In this document: one piece after another, positions 45,655 to 54,110 of the stretch
How the letters are laid out: the number at the start of each line of letters is the position of its first letter
How positions within the stretch are numbered: the first letter of the stretch is position 1
Assembly: GCF_000383855.1 (NCBI RefSeq)
Contig: NZ_KB912877.1
Coordinates: 310,001-374,000, forward strand
Source of the DNA: Methylobacter marinus A45
GTDB taxonomy: Bacteria > Pseudomonadota > Gammaproteobacteria > Methylococcales > Methylomonadaceae
DNA length: 64,000 bases
Reading direction: 5' to 3'
Notes under the pieces: generated by a model
Told to the model about the DNA's origin: nothing
What the model saw: only the letters and a program-made list of their open reading frames with translations
Databases searched by the model: none
Translations under genes and position numbers: made by a program

Positions 45655-48159
45655 GTTAAGATCTCCCCAATAACGAAACACCAGCACAACCGCAACGACG
45701 ATCATCGCAACCCCGGCCAGCCAGGCCGTCGATGTTTCGGGATGCTCGCTAAAGGTCGCCAATTGGTAAAACAGCGTCGCGGTCAGATAAGCCAGCCCCG
45801 TGGACCAGACCACCATAAATACCGACCAGCGCAGGCTGGATTCCCGATAGGCGGCGGCCGACGTGGCGATACAGGGAAAATACAGCAGAATGAACAGCAT
45901 ATAGGCGAAGGCGCCGATGGGTCCGTGAAAATACGCATGCAGCGCCGCAACGAACGGATCCTGGCCGGCCGCCTGGCTTTGCGGGCCGGTGCCGAACATT
46001 TTTTTCAGCCCCATGGGAATGGTCATCAAGGCCCGTTTGACCGCATCGCCCAGATCGAAGGCCGGCTTGGCGGCTTCCGGTTGAGCGGCTTGCGCGTAGA
46101 TGGTCTTCAGCGTGCTGATCACGACGACTTTATGCAGCACGCCGGTAAACAGCGCCACCGTCGCGGGCCAGTTGTCTTCCCTGACGCCCAGCGGCGCAAG
46201 CGCCGGCGTTACCGCGCGCCCTGCGGCGCTGAGCACCGAATTTTCGATGTTATTAGCTCTGAAGGAGCCGTCCGTCCCCAGCGAACTGAGGATGCTCAAG
46301 AGCACGACCATCGTGATGATGAGTTTCCCGACCCGCACGACAAAGGTCTCGACCCGGGTCCAGCTGTTGATCAGCACATTTTTCAACTTCGGAACGTGAT
46401 AATTCAGAATTTCCATCATCACCAGCGAGAATTCCTCTTTCAGAAATGTGTTCTTCAGCAACAAGGCGGTCAATACGGCGAATACCACGCCGATCAGATA
46501 GAGTATAAAAACGATCAATCCGCCGTTGTCCGGGAAAAAAACCGCGGCAAACAGCGTGAAGACAGCCAGGCGCGCGCCGCAGGTCATGAATGGATTCAAC
46601 AGGATGCTCAACAGGCGGTCGCGCGGACGCTCCAGCGTGCGGGTCGCCAGCATCGCCGGCACGTTGCAGCCGAAGCCCAGAATCATCGGCACAAAGGCCT
46701 TGCCGGGCAGTCCCAGAACGCGCATGAAGCGGTCCATCGCAAACGTCGCCCGGGCCATGTAGCCCGACTCCTCCAGTACCGAAATGAACAGATACAGAAA
46801 ACCGAGAATCGGGACGAACGCGGCGACTTCCCGGATGCCGTTGCCGACGCCCTGGGCCATCAGCATGATCAGCCATTGCGGACTATCCAGCAGCGTCAAA
46901 AAATGCCCCATGCCATCGACAAAAAACGCCTGCGCGAGGTCGTTAAAGAACGGTTTGAAGGCGCGCCCGAGCTTGATCGTGAATGTGAACATCAGATACA
47001 TCACCCCGAAGAAGATCGGAATGCCCAGAAAACGGTTCATAATCACGTTGTCGATTTTGTCGGACAGATTGCGGCCCAGCTCGGATTTGCGCGTCAGCGT
47101 CTCTTTAACCAAGCCGCTGATAAAGCCGTAGCGGCTGTCCACAATCAGAACATCCGCCTCGTCGCCGGTTTGTTCTTCGATTTCGCGGCGCAGCCGCGCC
47201 GCCGTCCCGGCCAGCGACGGGTCGGCCTGGTCGAGCGCGAAACGGTCCTGTTCCAGCAGCTTGACGGCGAACCAGCGCGCATCGCCGAAGCGGTTGTCCA
47301 GCTGCTGTTCGACCAGCGGCGCCAGCCGGTCCAGCGCCGCCTGAATCTCTGGGGGATAGTCGACGGCGAAATGGGACAGCGTTTTAGGCGCCAGCAGACG
47401 GTTGATCGTCGATTTCAGCGCCCTGACCTGATCGGCCCGGGTTGCCATCAGCGAAACCAGCGGGCAGTCGAGACGCCGGGCAATTTCATTGCTGTCGATT
47501 TTGATGTCGCGGCCCGTCGCATCGTCCATATTGTTCAGCACCACCAGCATCGGCAGCCGCATTTCCAGCAGCTGTGTCGTGAGGTACAGATTATGTTCGA
47601 GATGGGAGGTGTCGACGATATTGATGATCAGATCCGCCTGCTGCGACAGCACGTAATCCCGGGCGATTTTTTCATCCAGCGCCGTGGTCGTATCGCTCAC
47701 GTCCAGCGCATAGATGCCGGGCAGATCGACGACTCTGACGGCCTTGTTGTCGTATCGGTAAAAGCCGCTTTTGCGTTCGACGGTGACGCCGGGCCAGTTG
47801 CCGACATGCTGCCGGGCGCCGGTCAGGCCGTTAAACAGCGTGGTTTTGCCGCTGTTGGGATTGCCGATGACGGCGACGGTGTATTCCCGCTGCTGCGGAG
47901 CAGGCTTAGTGACGGTCGCCTCACTGTCCAGGCGTTCAATTTTTAAGCCGGCCACCTCGTCCCGGCGCACGCTGATATCCATACCGCGCATCCGGATTTC
48001 CACCGGATCGCCCAACGGCGCGATACGCACGACTTTGAACTCCGTGCCGGGCGTCAGGCCCATGGCCATCAGCTTATGCCGGTAAGGCAGGAAGTTTTTG
48101 TCGTAATCCGCGACGCGTCCCCGGTCGCCGGCTTTCATGTCGCCCAAATTGATATACAT
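45637..48159 (-). CDS. feoB: FeoA-FeoB fusion, ferrous iron transporter
   Basis: 840 residues. Residues 1-75 are a FeoA (SH3-like) domain (YINLGDMKAGDRGRV ... LMAMGLTPGTEFKVV). Residues about 92-255 are the G domain with G1 IGNPNSGKTTLFN, G2 region VGNWPGVTVE, G3 VVDLPGIYAL and G4 VLNNMDDA. The membrane region (about 370-830) has the two Gate motifs, including GFGCNVPAMLATRTLERPRD. It imports Fe2+ across the inner membrane. FeoA and FeoB are usually separate genes. The last residues (RRSG) and the stop are encoded by a REP unit, so the C terminus has been trimmed or changed by the repeat. No clear Fur box was found in the 170 bases upstream. Confidence 0.93.
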   Translation of the reverse strand: MYINLGDMKAGDRGRVADYDKNFLPYRHKLMAMGLTPGTEFKVVRIAPLGDPVEIRMRGMDISVRRDEVAGLKIERLDSEATVTKPAPQQREYTVAVIGNPNSGKTTLFNGLTGARQHVGNWPGVTVERKSGFYRYDNKAVRVVDLPGIYALDVSDTTTALDEKIARDYVLSQQADLIINIVDTSHLEHNLYLTTQLLEMRLPMLVVLNNMDDATGRDIKIDSNEIARRLDCPLVSLMATRADQVRALKSTINRLLAPKTLSHFAVDYPPEIQAALDRLAPLVEQQLDNRFGDARWFAVKLLEQDRFALDQADPSLAGTAARLRREIEEQTGDEADVLIVDSRYGFISGLVKETLTRKSELGRNLSDKIDNVIMNRFLGIPIFFGVMYLMFTFTIKLGRAFKPFFNDLAQAFFVDGMGHFLTLLDSPQWLIMLMAQGVGNGIREVAAFVPILGFLYLFISVLEESGYMARATFAMDRFMRVLGLPGKAFVPMILGFGCNVPAMLATRTLERPRDRLLSILLNPFMTCGARLAVFTLFAAVFFPDNGGLIVFILYLIGVVFAVLTALLLKNTFLKEEFSLVMMEILNYHVPKLKNVLINSWTRVETFVVRVGKLIITMVVLLSILSSLGTDGSFRANNIENSVLSAAGRAVTPALAPLGVREDNWPATVALFTGVLHKVVVISTLKTIYAQAAQPEAAKPAFDLGDAVKRALMTIPMGLKKMFGTGPQSQAAGQDPFVAALHAYFHGPIGAFAYMLFILLYFPCIATSAAAYRESSLRWSVFMVVWSTGLAYLTATLFYQLATFSEHPETSTAWLAGVAMIVVAVVLVFRYWGDLNKRRSG

Positions 48160-48499
48160 TTACAACTATCCTGCATGTGGAAATTTATAAGGTGCGGTGA
48201 TAGCGCCTGCTGGAAATGGCAACGCCCCCTTGCCAATGAATATTAGTTCTATCTTATACCCTAAAATTAATCAAACCTGTCCTGCTCAGGGAAATATCAT
48301 AGATACATTATTTGTAAGACCCCGGCCTTGATCTGGCCGCCTAAATATTAATTCGCATCGACTGTATTCAGTTTGGTACAAGACAGGCAGCCATTGCCCA
48401 GTTACGTCAGAACTTTGGCAATCAACTCAATGGGTTTATGATGAATTACAATGAATCAGGTTTCATATAAGACAGTCAATATTGTCGATATTCGATTCC
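48160..48499. promoter_or_regulatory. Upstream region of feoB
   Basis: 340 non-coding bases holding the leftward feoB promoter. I looked for a Fur-type palindrome and found only weak AT-rich candidates near 48235-48260. It ends at the TTA target duplication of a mobile element. Confidence 0.4.
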
Positions 48500-48502
48500 T
48501 TA

Positions 48503-48645
48503 GGATTTGGCTAAAGATTACTTCCTGAAACTGGAATCTTGCATAGGATGTGCCGACGACAGGAGGCGCATCGCTCGCGAACGATGCGCCTCCTGTCGTC
48601 GGCACATCCTATGTTTAAACAGGGAAATTATTTACAACCAAATCC
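48503..48645. mobile_element. MITE-like element, family 2, copy 2, with a 32-bp perfect hairpin (TSD TTA)
   Basis: A 143-bp element with ends GGATTTGGCTAAAGATTA (left) and, as reverse complement, GGATTTGGTTGTAAATAA (right). TTA direct repeats lie at 48500-48502 and 48646-48648. The interior is dominated by a perfect inverted repeat: 32-base arms at 48542-48573 and 48582-48613 separated by CTCGCGAA. Copy 1 at 13812 has a damaged left arm. Just to the right, an 18-base unit (TTATTTCATTCACGTTTC) is repeated in tandem at 48646-48663 and 48664-48681, immediately before the CDF ribosome site. Confidence 0.87.
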
Positions 48646-48698
48646 TTATTTCATTCACGTTTCTTATTTCATTCACGTTTCTTAATGAGGATTGCACG

Positions 48699-49313
48699 AT
48701 GAGCGGTTGTTGCGACGATGAATGTTCCCTGGAGCGCCTGCGCGAACGGCAGCGCGGGACGCTATACATGGTCCTCGGCATCAATGCCGTGATGTTTTTT
48801 GTAATCGTCTCCGCGGCGCTTTATGGCAATTCAACCGCGCTGCTGGCTGACAGTCTCGATAACCTGGGCGACGCATTGACCTACGGCCTGAGCCTGTACG
48901 CGGTATCGAGGAGCACGGCCGTCAAGGCCAAAGTCGCCCTGTTTAAAGGGGGACTTATTTTTCTTGCGGCGATCGCCGTGGCCGCTCAGGTTATTTACAA
49001 ACTGTTCGTCCCGAGTCTGCCCCTCTTCGAGGTCATGGGCGCGTTCAGCCTGCTTGATCTTGCCGCGAATTCCTTGTGCCTTTTTCTGCTGTGGCGGCAC
49101 CGCCGCGAGGATGTGAACATGAGTTCGGTATGGGAGTGTTCGAGAAACGACATCGTCTCCAATCTTGCGGTTTTTGCGGCGGCGGGAGCCGTCTGGCTTA
49201 CCGGTTCCGGTTGGCCCGACATGGCGGTTGCGCTGGGACTCGTGGTGTTTCTGATGCGCTCGGCCATCCTTGTTATTGCTTCGGCCATGGCCGAGTACCG
49301 TGCGGCATCCTGA
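48699..49313 (+). CDS. CDF-like cation transporter, membrane domain only
   Basis: 204 residues from ATG 48699, with GAGG about 8 nt upstream. An upstream open frame to 48507 is inside a mobile element. The N terminus MSGCCDDECSLE has three Cys and acidic residues that could bind metal. Five or six membrane segments follow. The TM2 site reads LLADSLDNLGDALTYG and the TM5 site ECSRNDIVSNLAV, where the His of the classical HxxxD site is Cys. The C-terminal cytoplasmic domain of normal CDF exporters (about 300 residues) is absent. It probably moves a divalent cation, but the changed site makes the metal uncertain. Confidence 0.82.
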   Translation: MSGCCDDECSLERLRERQRGTLYMVLGINAVMFFVIVSAALYGNSTALLADSLDNLGDALTYGLSLYAVSRSTAVKAKVALFKGGLIFLAAIAVAAQVIYKLFVPSLPLFEVMGAFSLLDLAANSLCLFLLWRHRREDVNMSSVWECSRNDIVSNLAVFAAAGAVWLTGSGWPDMAVALGLVVFLMRSAILVIASAMAEYRAAS

Positions 49314-49544
49314 GATTGCGATCCCCAAAGGCGCCGGCATGCGTTGCCGCGCTTCACCCACCACACCCTCTTCACCTCCAGCGCTATCTGTCGCCAATAC
49401 CGTCTGAATGACCGGAGGTTGGCAAATGACGTGGTTCGGACCGGTTTTTGCTGACAAATTTACAAGCTCTTTGAGGGCAAATCTGGTAAATTTTCCCTTC
49501 CATTATCCACTGGCATAACCATCGTTACTTTCCGGGGAGTCATT

Positions 49545-50078
49545 ATGCAAGCATTAAAAAAACCCTTTACACACAGTCTGGGCTTGTTGCTTTTTACCAG
49601 TCTGTTCTCTGCTGTTCCCGCAATGGCAGCCACCGACCTCGAAGCGCAAGAAGGCTTCGCCAGAGCGCGGGCAAAAATCCACGAACAAGAAACCAATCAC
49701 GCCGCACACGAAAACCATATCGATAAAAGTCTGGAATTTCGTGGTGTTTTCTACGGCTATCTCCCCTGCGACGATTGCGCGGGAATCAAAACGACGCTGT
49801 CTTTAAAACAAAAAGACAATTATTTGCTGGTAACTCAGCCCGCAAGAGAGTCCTCAAGGGAATTTTATGAAAAAGGGAAATACAGCTGGAACGACGAAGA
49901 TCAAACCGTTGTTTTAACGCCAAAGAAGGGCGGGACGCATAAACGGTACTACCATATTGAAGATGAAGGGACGCTCATTCAGCTTAATGACGATGGCGCC
50001 AGGATGACCCGTGAGGCGGATCGCTATGTTTTGCGCAGAAGCGATACGGTCAAATCGCGAGAGGTACATATTCACTGA
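49545..50078 (+). CDS. NlpE-like periplasmic protein (copper resistance / envelope stress family)
   Basis: 177 residues. A Sec signal peptide (about 1-28, ending PAMAATD) is present, but no lipobox Cys, so it is likely periplasmic rather than lipid-anchored. Residues about 65-160 match the NlpE N-terminal barrel: FRGVFYGYLPCDDCAGIKTT, with the signature CxxC, then strands KGKYSWNDEDQTVVLTPK and YHIEDEGTLIQLNDDG. NlpE senses outer-membrane or copper stress and signals to CpxA in E. coli. Here it lies among metal transport genes. It has its own terminator at 50131. Confidence 0.83.
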   Translation: MQALKKPFTHSLGLLLFTSLFSAVPAMAATDLEAQEGFARARAKIHEQETNHAAHENHIDKSLEFRGVFYGYLPCDDCAGIKTTLSLKQKDNYLLVTQPARESSREFYEKGKYSWNDEDQTVVLTPKKGGTHKRYYHIEDEGTLIQLNDDGARMTREADRYVLRRSDTVKSREVHIH

Positions 50079-50130
50079 CGTACAGCCTGCTCGAAAACAA
50101 CAGAAGCGCATAAAGGGCTTACCTGGGACA

Positions 50131-50162
50131 AACCGCCTCGGCAAAAGCAAAGGCGGTTTTTT
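50131..50162 (+). terminator. Rho-independent terminator after the NlpE-like gene
   Basis: AACCGCCT ... AGGCGGTT stem with an A-rich loop, followed by a run of T. It lies about 50 bases downstream of the stop codon. Confidence 0.85.
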
Positions 50163-50612
50163 ATTGCCGAGACAGGATATCGAACATCGACAAAACTCCA
50201 TCAACATAAACAAATTCGGTCAGGCGCTTTTCCGTGTCGACTTGTCCCTCATTCACAGCCCTTTCCCCCTTGTGACGTACAGCCGGTAGCCCATGCTGCA
50301 ATCACCGCATGGTATGCAATCGAACATAACAAACGTCGATGGCTGATCTCTTTTAACCTGAGCCATCCATGAAACATGGCTTTTTTTAAACCCGACTCCC
50401 CTGCCATCTGATAATTTCAAGAGATTATCTTCGAAGGCTTGCCTGTTAAACCGGGATAACATACCTCTGGTACAGGATAAACATAGCCCGCAGCTATAGG
50501 GTGGGCGCATGCCGCGTCTCCACGCGAAACATCCGTTAGGTATTTATCCGTATTGTCCACTGAGTTCACACTATGATAGTTTCACTGCAAATCACATCCA
50601 TTTAAAACTAAG
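50163..50612. other. Intergenic region without a recognised gene
   Basis: About 450 bases with several short open frames on both strands, none with a ribosome site or recognisable feature. I see no clear repeat until the family 1 element begins at 50613. Confidence 0.4.
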
Positions 50613-50767
50613 GAACGGGAATGAAATAAGACCCGCAATTGAGGCAGGATTTCTGTTCATATTCAAGGCGCGCAAACAGGCGCATAGCCAGCTATGAAAC
50701 TGTTTGCGCAACGCCGAAGAGGGACAGAAAGACAAGTCAGTTGCGGGAGTTATAAAATTCACGTTCC
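50613..50767. mobile_element. MITE-like element, family 1, copy B (TSD TAA)
   Basis: A 155-bp element, a shorter relative of the copy at 6275-6546. Ends: GGAACGGGAATGAAATAA and, as reverse complement, GGAACGTGAATTTTATAA. TAA direct repeats lie at 50610-50612 and 50768-50770, within CTAAG. The inner hairpin (50671-50710) has the same outer arms as copy A. Its inner stem differs by paired changes: CATAGC/GCTATG here against CATGGC/GCCATG in copy A. The palindromic insert present in copy A is absent, so this copy shows the uninterrupted form. Confidence 0.85.
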
Positions 50768-50869
50768 TAAGGTCATCGGCGATTAATCCGCGGCATGCAG
50801 GCCGAAACAGTTTGTTTTTCAAGCATGTTTACCGACACCATCCGATAATCACAACCAAGACTTTATTTT

Positions 50870-51223
50870 ATGAATATTATCAAACACACAGCGTTAACGT
50901 TCTTACTGGCTTTCTCATTGGCTTCAACCAGCCCTATCGCTTATGCGCAGGAAGAAGCCGCCAAACCTTCAGTTTACAGCCCCAATGAAGCCATCATGCA
51001 TCTTGAAGCGGCGAGAGTCGAAATCGTCAAAAACGATTTCGTGCCGCCCAGTAATCATCTAAAAGCCGCGCGTGCGATTGCCAAAAAAATAACGGGAGAT
51101 CCGGACATCGTCAAACAGGCCAACGCATGCATCATTCAGGCGCAAATCAAATTAAAAGAAGGTGATATTGAAGGCGCGACAGAAAAAATCAACAAAACGT
51201 TGGAACTGTATAATTCCCTTTGA
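50870..51223 (+). CDS. Small secreted helical protein, function unknown
   Basis: 117 residues. The N terminus to about residue 26 (LLAFSLASTSPIAYAQ) is a Sec signal peptide. The mature protein has three or four amphipathic helices with a TPR-like rhythm (EAIMHLEAARVEIVKNDF, NHLKAARAIAKKITGD, ANACIIQAQIKLKEGDIEGA), ending in TLELYNSL. No catalytic motif is seen. It probably packs as a helical bundle in the periplasm. It stands alone after a mobile element, which ends about 100 bases upstream of its start. Confidence 0.75.
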   Translation: MNIIKHTALTFLLAFSLASTSPIAYAQEEAAKPSVYSPNEAIMHLEAARVEIVKNDFVPPSNHLKAARAIAKKITGDPDIVKQANACIIQAQIKLKEGDIEGATEKINKTLELYNSL

Positions 51224-51391
51224 TTTTAAATGGCGGACAAACCGCGCTCTTACTCGAACCGAACTTTGGCGGCCGGCGCAACAACGGGGCCGCCTCAAAC
51301 GGCGCCATAACTCCATGAATTTAACAACTGGCACTCAGTTAGCCTTGGTCTGACGAGTAAAATTTGCAGAGCATTCATAGCGTGTGAATAG

Positions 51392-51409
51392 TGCGAATAA
51401 ATTCGCACC
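51392..51409. repeat. Fragment of the family 1b hairpin
   Basis: GTGCGAATAAATTCGCAC followed by CTACAAT repeats a part of the family 1b element interior (39106-39145 and 59212-59250). Element ends are not seen here, so this is a relic or an independent palindromic unit. Confidence 0.55.
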
Positions 51410-51488
51410 TACAATTTACCCGCCATAATTAAATTGACTGACTACCAGGGCATTACGGCAGTGGTGGGATAAGAGATGCAAATTGTTT

Positions 51489-52424
51489 TTAATGATGCAT
51501 TCTTAGATAAAAATAATGCCCCTGGTACTCGACTTCCCGCAATGCTTTCCGGGCCAACAACTGTTGAACGACGCTCCAGTCCTGACCGGTTTTGCCAAGC
51601 AGCTTTAAAACAGCGTCCTTGCGCATCGGGTGCACCGCGGTGATTGCCAGCAGATCATCGGTAAAATTGCCGGTCGAAGAGAAGGCATCGCCTTCGTAGC
51701 CGGTGAGCAATTCAACGCCGGGCATGATCAGGCTTACGGTTTGGTAGATGCGGTTGAGCGTTTCCGCGCCGGGTGCGTGAACGCTGCTATCGGCGGTGGG
51801 ACGCGTAGGTATGGCGAGATAAACGTTGTCGGGCGCCAGTGTTTGCAAAAATGCCGCCAGACGTTCCACCGAGCCCTGACCGGTATTGATGCCTTCGAGC
51901 AACATGGTTTCGGTCGCCAGCGTCCCGTTAAAATCGGCGGCAAAAGCCCGCATGCCGGCCAATATGTCGTCCAATACAAGCCCTTCACAGGGCCGGTTAA
52001 TGCGCCGCCAGACCGGTGCGTCGACGGAATCCACCTTTAGCGACACCCAATCGGCCAGGTTCAGTATTTCCCGCACCGGGGCTTGCCAGATCAGCGAGGC
52101 ATTGGAGATGATGGCAATGTTGATGTTCAGGCCGCGCAACAATTCAATAGCCTTGCCGAGGCCGGCATCGAGGGTAGGCTCGCCGTCCGGAACGAAGGTT
52201 AAATAATCGACGGTTTCCTGCCGCTCATTAAGCTTTGCCAGGTGCTGCTCGACGGCATCGAAAATATCTTCCGGCCGGTAAAAAGCACGGGGCTGAATTT
52301 CCGAGGCTTGCGTCGGTCCTACCTGGCAATACAGGCAGGAATAGGAACAGTGCTTCGGCGGTATATTGTTGATGCCCAGACTGCGTCCCAGGCGTCTTGA
52401 CGGTACGGGTCCAAATACAAGCAT
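51489..52424 (-). CDS. Radical SAM protein (MoaA/wyosine-type fold, function unknown)
   Basis: 311 residues. The [4Fe-4S]-SAM binding motif is CSYSCLYC (CxxxCxxC) near residue 26, inside NNIPPKHCSYSCLYCQVGPT. It also has DYLTFVPDGEPTLDAGLG, typical of the class, and a later barrel with VSLKVDSVDAPVWRRINRP. The last 70 residues (ITAVHPMRKDAVLKLLGKTG) look like a winged-helix extension. Substrate is unknown; relatives are annotated as radical SAM proteins of the tRNA-wyosine/MoaA group. It is divergent from the Znu-like ABC genes with only 37 bases between starts. Confidence 0.85.
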   Translation of the reverse strand: MLVFGPVPSRRLGRSLGINNIPPKHCSYSCLYCQVGPTQASEIQPRAFYRPEDIFDAVEQHLAKLNERQETVDYLTFVPDGEPTLDAGLGKAIELLRGLNINIAIISNASLIWQAPVREILNLADWVSLKVDSVDAPVWRRINRPCEGLVLDDILAGMRAFAADFNGTLATETMLLEGINTGQGSVERLAAFLQTLAPDNVYLAIPTRPTADSSVHAPGAETLNRIYQTVSLIMPGVELLTGYEGDAFSSTGNFTDDLLAITAVHPMRKDAVLKLLGKTGQDWSVVQQLLARKALREVEYQGHYFYLRMHH

Positions 52425-52461
52425 ACGCGCCTCACTTTTTTATTGCATGGCGGTGGAAATA

Positions 52462-53160
52462 ATGACCAATGATAACAAAGTCTTGGAAGTCAGCAATTTA
52501 CACATGAGCTATGACGGACAAGCCATCATCGAAGGGCTTACTTTTTCCATGGCGCAACGGGACATTCTGATCGTTTTAGGCCCTAACGGCGCCGGAAAAA
52601 CCACGCTGCTGCGCGGCCTGCTGAATCTTCTGCCCTATCAGGGCAGCGTTATCTGGCATGCCCGGAAAATCGGCTATCTTCCGCCTCAGGAATCGCTGCA
52701 GCGGCAAGGCCTTCCGCCGCTGCAACTGGCGGAATTCTTTCACTTCAAAACGCATGATACCGGATCGATCAAGGCAATGTTGTCCGATGTCGGTCTGGAT
52801 GACAGTTTTTTAAGCCGACAATTCAACGAATTATCGACAGGACAGTTTCAACGCATGATGATTGCCTGGTCGTTGCTGGATAATCCGGATGTCTTGATCC
52901 TGGATGAGCCCACGTCGGGCATCGACATCGGCGGAGAGGAAACCATTTACAGCCTGCTGCATAAATTCTGGCAGAAACAGAACCTGACCATGCTGTTGGT
53001 GACTCACGACCTGCATGTCGTCTGGGAATACGCTACCCAAGTCCTCTGCCTGAACCGGCAGCAGATGTGCATGGGCAAGCCCGACGAAGTCTTGACGCTG
53101 GAGCAGTTGAAGCAGCTTTACGGCACCGGCATCAAGTTTTATCAACATCGGCACGGGTAA
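52462..53160 (+). CDS. ABC transporter ATPase, metal (Znu/Mnt) type
   Basis: 232 residues from ATG 52462, with a GGTGGAAATA ribosome site; the ATG at 52447 is an alternative. Walker A GPNGAGKTTLLRG, signature LSTGQFQRMMIAWSLL (LSGGQ variant, Gly to Thr), Walker B VLILDEPTSGID, and H-loop LLVTHDLHVVW are all present. It matches the ZnuC/MntB-type ATPases of metal importers. The permease gene follows 6 bases later. A substrate-binding lipoprotein (ZnuA-type) is missing here and must be encoded elsewhere. Confidence 0.88.
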   Translation: MTNDNKVLEVSNLHMSYDGQAIIEGLTFSMAQRDILIVLGPNGAGKTTLLRGLLNLLPYQGSVIWHARKIGYLPPQESLQRQGLPPLQLAEFFHFKTHDTGSIKAMLSDVGLDDSFLSRQFNELSTGQFQRMMIAWSLLDNPDVLILDEPTSGIDIGGEETIYSLLHKFWQKQNLTMLLVTHDLHVVWEYATQVLCLNRQQMCMGKPDEVLTLEQLKQLYGTGIKFYQHRHG

Positions 53161-53166
53161 AAAATC

Positions 53167-53946
53167 ATGGTCGGACAAATTTTTCTTGCGCTTATTCTTG
53201 CCGGGATAATCGGCGCCGTCGGCGGTTATCTGGGGTCGTTGATGTTGACCAAACGCATGGCATTAATGGGTGGGGCGCTCGGCCATCTGACCTTGCCCGG
53301 CGTGGCCCTGGCATTGCTTTATGATTTCGACGTATCGCTCGGCGCGGTGCTGTTCCTGGCTTTCGGCGTGGCAATGATCTGGTTTCTGGAACGAAAGACC
53401 CAACTGCACCTGGAAGCGTTGACAGCGGTGGTGTTTTCCGGCTCGCTGGCGGTCGCCTTTCTGTTCCTGCCGGAAGAAGAGACGGATATCGCCTTACTGG
53501 GCGACATTTCCCGGATAACACCGGCTACCGTTTTCAGTACCGCCGCGATTTCCCTGGGCCTATTCTGGATGATCAAATCCATTTATGAGGATTTGATCCT
53601 GGCCGGCATTTCACCGGACCTGGCGCAGACCGCCGGCGCGGACCTGAAGCGCAATAACACGCTCTATCTCATCTGCATCGCCATCACCGTGGCCTTGGGC
53701 GTGCGTATCGTCGGCGGCTTGATGACCGCGGCGCTGCTCGCCATTCCTGCCTGCACGGCCAAAAACCTCAGCACCAGCCTGGGGCAATACGCGCTGATCA
53801 GTACCCTCGCGGGGTGTCTGGCCTGCCTGGCCGGCATTCTGGTCTATGCGGCTTCCGACATTCCGCCAGGCCCCGCGATCATTATCGCCAGCGTGATTCT
53901 GTTCCTGGTTTCCGTTTTCAAACCTTTTGCCCTGTCCTTTCACTGA
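53167..53946 (+). CDS. ABC transporter permease, metal (ZnuB/MntC) type
   Basis: 259 residues with seven or eight membrane segments, typical of the ABC-3 family. The N-terminal part has GGYLGSLMLTKRMALMGGAL and HLTLPGVALALLYDF, with the family's GxxxH-type region. Near the middle lies EDLILAGISPDLAQTAGADL, the coupling helix that contacts the ATPase. It forms the membrane channel for a zinc-, manganese- or iron-type divalent cation. It pairs with the ATPase encoded immediately upstream. Confidence 0.88.
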   Translation: MVGQIFLALILAGIIGAVGGYLGSLMLTKRMALMGGALGHLTLPGVALALLYDFDVSLGAVLFLAFGVAMIWFLERKTQLHLEALTAVVFSGSLAVAFLFLPEEETDIALLGDISRITPATVFSTAAISLGLFWMIKSIYEDLILAGISPDLAQTAGADLKRNNTLYLICIAITVALGVRIVGGLMTAALLAIPACTAKNLSTSLGQYALISTLAGCLACLAGILVYAASDIPPGPAIIIASVILFLVSVFKPFALSFH

Positions 53947-54110
53947 TGCCGGTGCGCGGACAGGTTCTCCCGCTATAGCGCAAGTGCTTGTATTACCGAT
54001 AAAAGCATGAACTTTATCTTGCCCTTGTCGCTCGAAAATCCGTCAGGTATCCGTTTCGCGATGGCTCGATAAACCGGATGATCGCTCAAACTCTTCAGGA
54101 GAAAACGCTC

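Noticed and set aside
45742-47946. 734-codon frame opposite to feoB
   Set aside because: It is antisense to a clear FeoA-FeoB fusion and has the low-complexity Arg/Gln/His composition of shadow frames.
48507-48698. N-terminal extension of the CDF-like gene
   Set aside because: It reads through a family 2 mobile element; ATG 48699 has a ribosome site.
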